From assembly GCA_003242525.1 (NCBI GenBank), contig QGUU01000074.1:1-8961 (forward strand): DNA of 8,961 nucleotides, in the 5' to 3' direction. How positions within the stretch are numbered: the stretch's first letter is position 1; each line of letters starts with the position of its first letter. The notes beneath the pieces are model-generated. The model had not been told where the DNA came from, did not search any database, and saw only the letters and a program-made list of their open reading frames with translations. The DNA comes from Pseudomonadota bacterium (GTDB lineage Bacteria > Pseudomonadota > Alphaproteobacteria > Rhizobiales > Rhizobiaceae). Both the position numbers and the translations under genes were made by a program. This document shows positions 7,665 to 8,961 of this stretch, one piece after another.

Positions 7665-8961
7665 ATGACGGATATTCCCCATTGGCGTCGCTTCGACGAA
7701 TGGGATGCGCGCGCCCTTCGCCACGACAAGTTTGCCGCCGAAAATCCCCAGGCGGGCTTCTCCACCTTTCACAGCCCGTGGGATCCCAAGCCGTCGGTGC
7801 GGCTGGAGAACGGCCGTATCGTGGAAATAGACGGCAAGCCGGAAGCCGAGTTCGACATAATCGACACCTTCATCGCCACGCATTTCCTCGACCCAGAGGT
7901 CATCGAGGAAGCAATGGCCATGGACTCGACCGACCTTGCCCGCCTCCTCGTTGACATCAATGTGCCTCGGCAACGACTGGAGCGGCTGGCGCGCGGCATG
8001 ACGCCGGCCAAGCTGGCCTCGGTCGTGTCCGCTATGTCGTCGCTGGAGATCACGTTTGCCTATGCGAAGATGCGCCAGCGCCGCACGCCGGGAAACCAGG
8101 CGCATGTGACCAATGCCAAGGACGACCCGCTTCAGCTTGCCGCTGATGCCGCCACGGCCGTCGCCCTCGGCTTCGACGAGATCGAGACGACGATGCGCGT
8201 GGCCTCCAATTCCTGGGCCAACGCCATGGCCTGCGCCGTGGGAGCCGCGGTCGGCCGCGGCGGCGTACTGTTCCAGTGCTCCATCGAGGAAGCTGAGGAA
8301 CTGCAGATCGGCATGGCCGGCTTCACCTCCTATGCGGAGACGGTGTCAGTCTATGGCACGGAAGCCGCTTTCGTGGATGGCGACGACACGCCCTGGTCCA
8401 AGGCGTTCCTTACCGCTGCATATGGGTCCCGCGGCATCAAGGTGCGCTGCACCTCCGGCGCCTCGGCTGAACTTCTCATGGGCTTCCATGAGCGCAAGTC
8501 CGTCCTGTACCTCGAAGCCCGCTGCCTGTGCCTGCAAGCCGCGATGGGCGTGCAAGGCACCCAGAACGGAGGCATAGACGGAGCACCGCTGACCGTCTCC
8601 ATGGCAAGCGGCATGCGCGAGTTGATGGCGGAGAATCTCATCGCCGTATGGCTGGGGCTGGAATGCGCATCCGGCAACGACACTCGCGTCAGCGAATCCG
8701 AGATCAGGGTAGGTGCCAAGATCACGCCCTACCTTCTGGCGGGTTCCGATCTTCTGTGTTCCGGCTTCGGCTCGATCAAGAAGTACGACAACTCCTTCAA
8801 TCCTTCCCTCTACAACGGCGAAGAAATCGAGGACTTTCTGGCCCTCCACCGCGATTTCTGGGCGGATGGCGGGTTCAAGCCTCTGGTTTCCGGCAAAGTG
8901 GCCCAGTGGGCCGTGGGGGCAATCCAGGCCACCGCGGCGGTTTTCGAGGAGTGGGCCTGGG
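7665..8961 (+). CDS. Propanediol/glycerol family dehydratase large subunit, coenzyme-B12-dependent (3' end outside window)
   Basis: This is the alpha subunit of an adenosylcobalamin-dependent diol/glycerol dehydratase (PduC/DhaB1 family), which converts a 1,2-diol to an aldehyde plus water by a radical mechanism. The window holds 432 residues, about 120 short of the roughly 555 usual for the family, and the frame is open to the edge. Against the Klebsiella diol dehydratase alpha subunit recalled from memory it aligns with a constant +4 offset from about 105 to 378. It keeps the catalytic and K+-binding residues Q145, H147, E174, E225, Q300, D339 and S366 (Klebsiella Q141, H143, E170, E221, Q296, D335, S362). 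Family blocks include NQAHVTN (144-150), SVYGTEAAFVDGDDTPWSK (228-246), LYLEAR (281-286), GVQGTQNG (295-302) and LECASGND (332-339). Pocket positions differ: D305 for S301 and T340 for Q336, so the substrate may be atypical. The medium and small subunits and the reactivase are expected downstream. The symbol pduC is withheld because the substrate is uncertain. Confidence 0.95.
   Translation, partial: MTDIPHWRRFDEWDARALRHDKFAAENPQAGFSTFHSPWDPKPSVRLENGRIVEIDGKPEAEFDIIDTFIATHFLDPEVIEEAMAMDSTDLARLLVDINVPRQRLERLARGMTPAKLASVVSAMSSLEITFAYAKMRQRRTPGNQAHVTNAKDDPLQLAADAATAVALGFDEIETTMRVASNSWANAMACAVGAAVGRGGVLFQCSIEEAEELQIGMAGFTSYAETVSVYGTEAAFVDGDDTPWSKAFLTAAYGSRGIKVRCTSGASAELLMGFHERKSVLYLEARCLCLQAAMGVQGTQNGGIDGAPLTVSMASGMRELMAENLIAVWLGLECASGNDTRVSESEIRVGAKITPYLLAGSDLLCSGFGSIKKYDNSFNPSLYNGEEIEDFLALHRDFWADGGFKPLVSGKVAQWAVGAIQATAAVFEEWAW

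Overview
The window looks like high-GC chromosomal DNA from an alphaproteobacterium, most likely of the order Hyphomicrobiales (Mesorhizobium/Brucella-like). The basis is the GC-rich third codon positions, the style of the CUT1 transporter genes and the single-domain-sensor LuxR regulator. No species can be named from sequence alone. I see no rRNA, tRNA, CRISPR array or insertion sequence.

Layout. Positions 1-198 hold no gene I can support. Positions 199-1644 (+) encode a GlcD-type FAD-linked 2-hydroxyacid dehydrogenase/oxidase. It converges on 1740-2603 (-), a LuxR/GerE-type regulator, with two terminator-like hairpins in the gap between them. The 2604-3065 gap separates the regulator from a + strand operon. 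It carries a repeated 10-bp motif (GAWATATSYC, four copies, two orientations), a hairpin, and a short ORF with a very strong Shine-Dalgarno sequence. The operon then runs: periplasmic solute-binding protein (3066-4451), strong intergenic hairpin (4485-4516), two MalF/MalG-type permeases (4532-5458 and 5460-6278), CUT1 ATPase (6403-7446), a 53-residue two-helix membrane protein overlapping the ATPase stop (7443-7604), and the large subunit of a coenzyme-B12-dependent diol/glycerol dehydratase (7665 to beyond the window end).

How it may work together (inference). The transporter would import a small polyol or a diol-containing compound. The adenosylcobalamin enzyme would dehydrate the 1,2-diol to an aldehyde, and downstream genes outside the window (dehydratase medium and small subunits, reactivase, aldehyde or alcohol dehydrogenases) would be needed to complete the pathway. 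The FAD oxidase could act on a related 2-hydroxyacid. The LuxR protein is the obvious candidate to switch the operon on.

The most interesting point is the pairing of a B12 diol dehydratase with a dedicated high-affinity ABC importer. The dehydratase keeps every K+/substrate catalytic residue I can align, but differs at positions known to affect the active-site pocket, so its substrate may be neither 1,2-propanediol nor glycerol. The small membrane protein coupled to the transporter is a second unexplained component.
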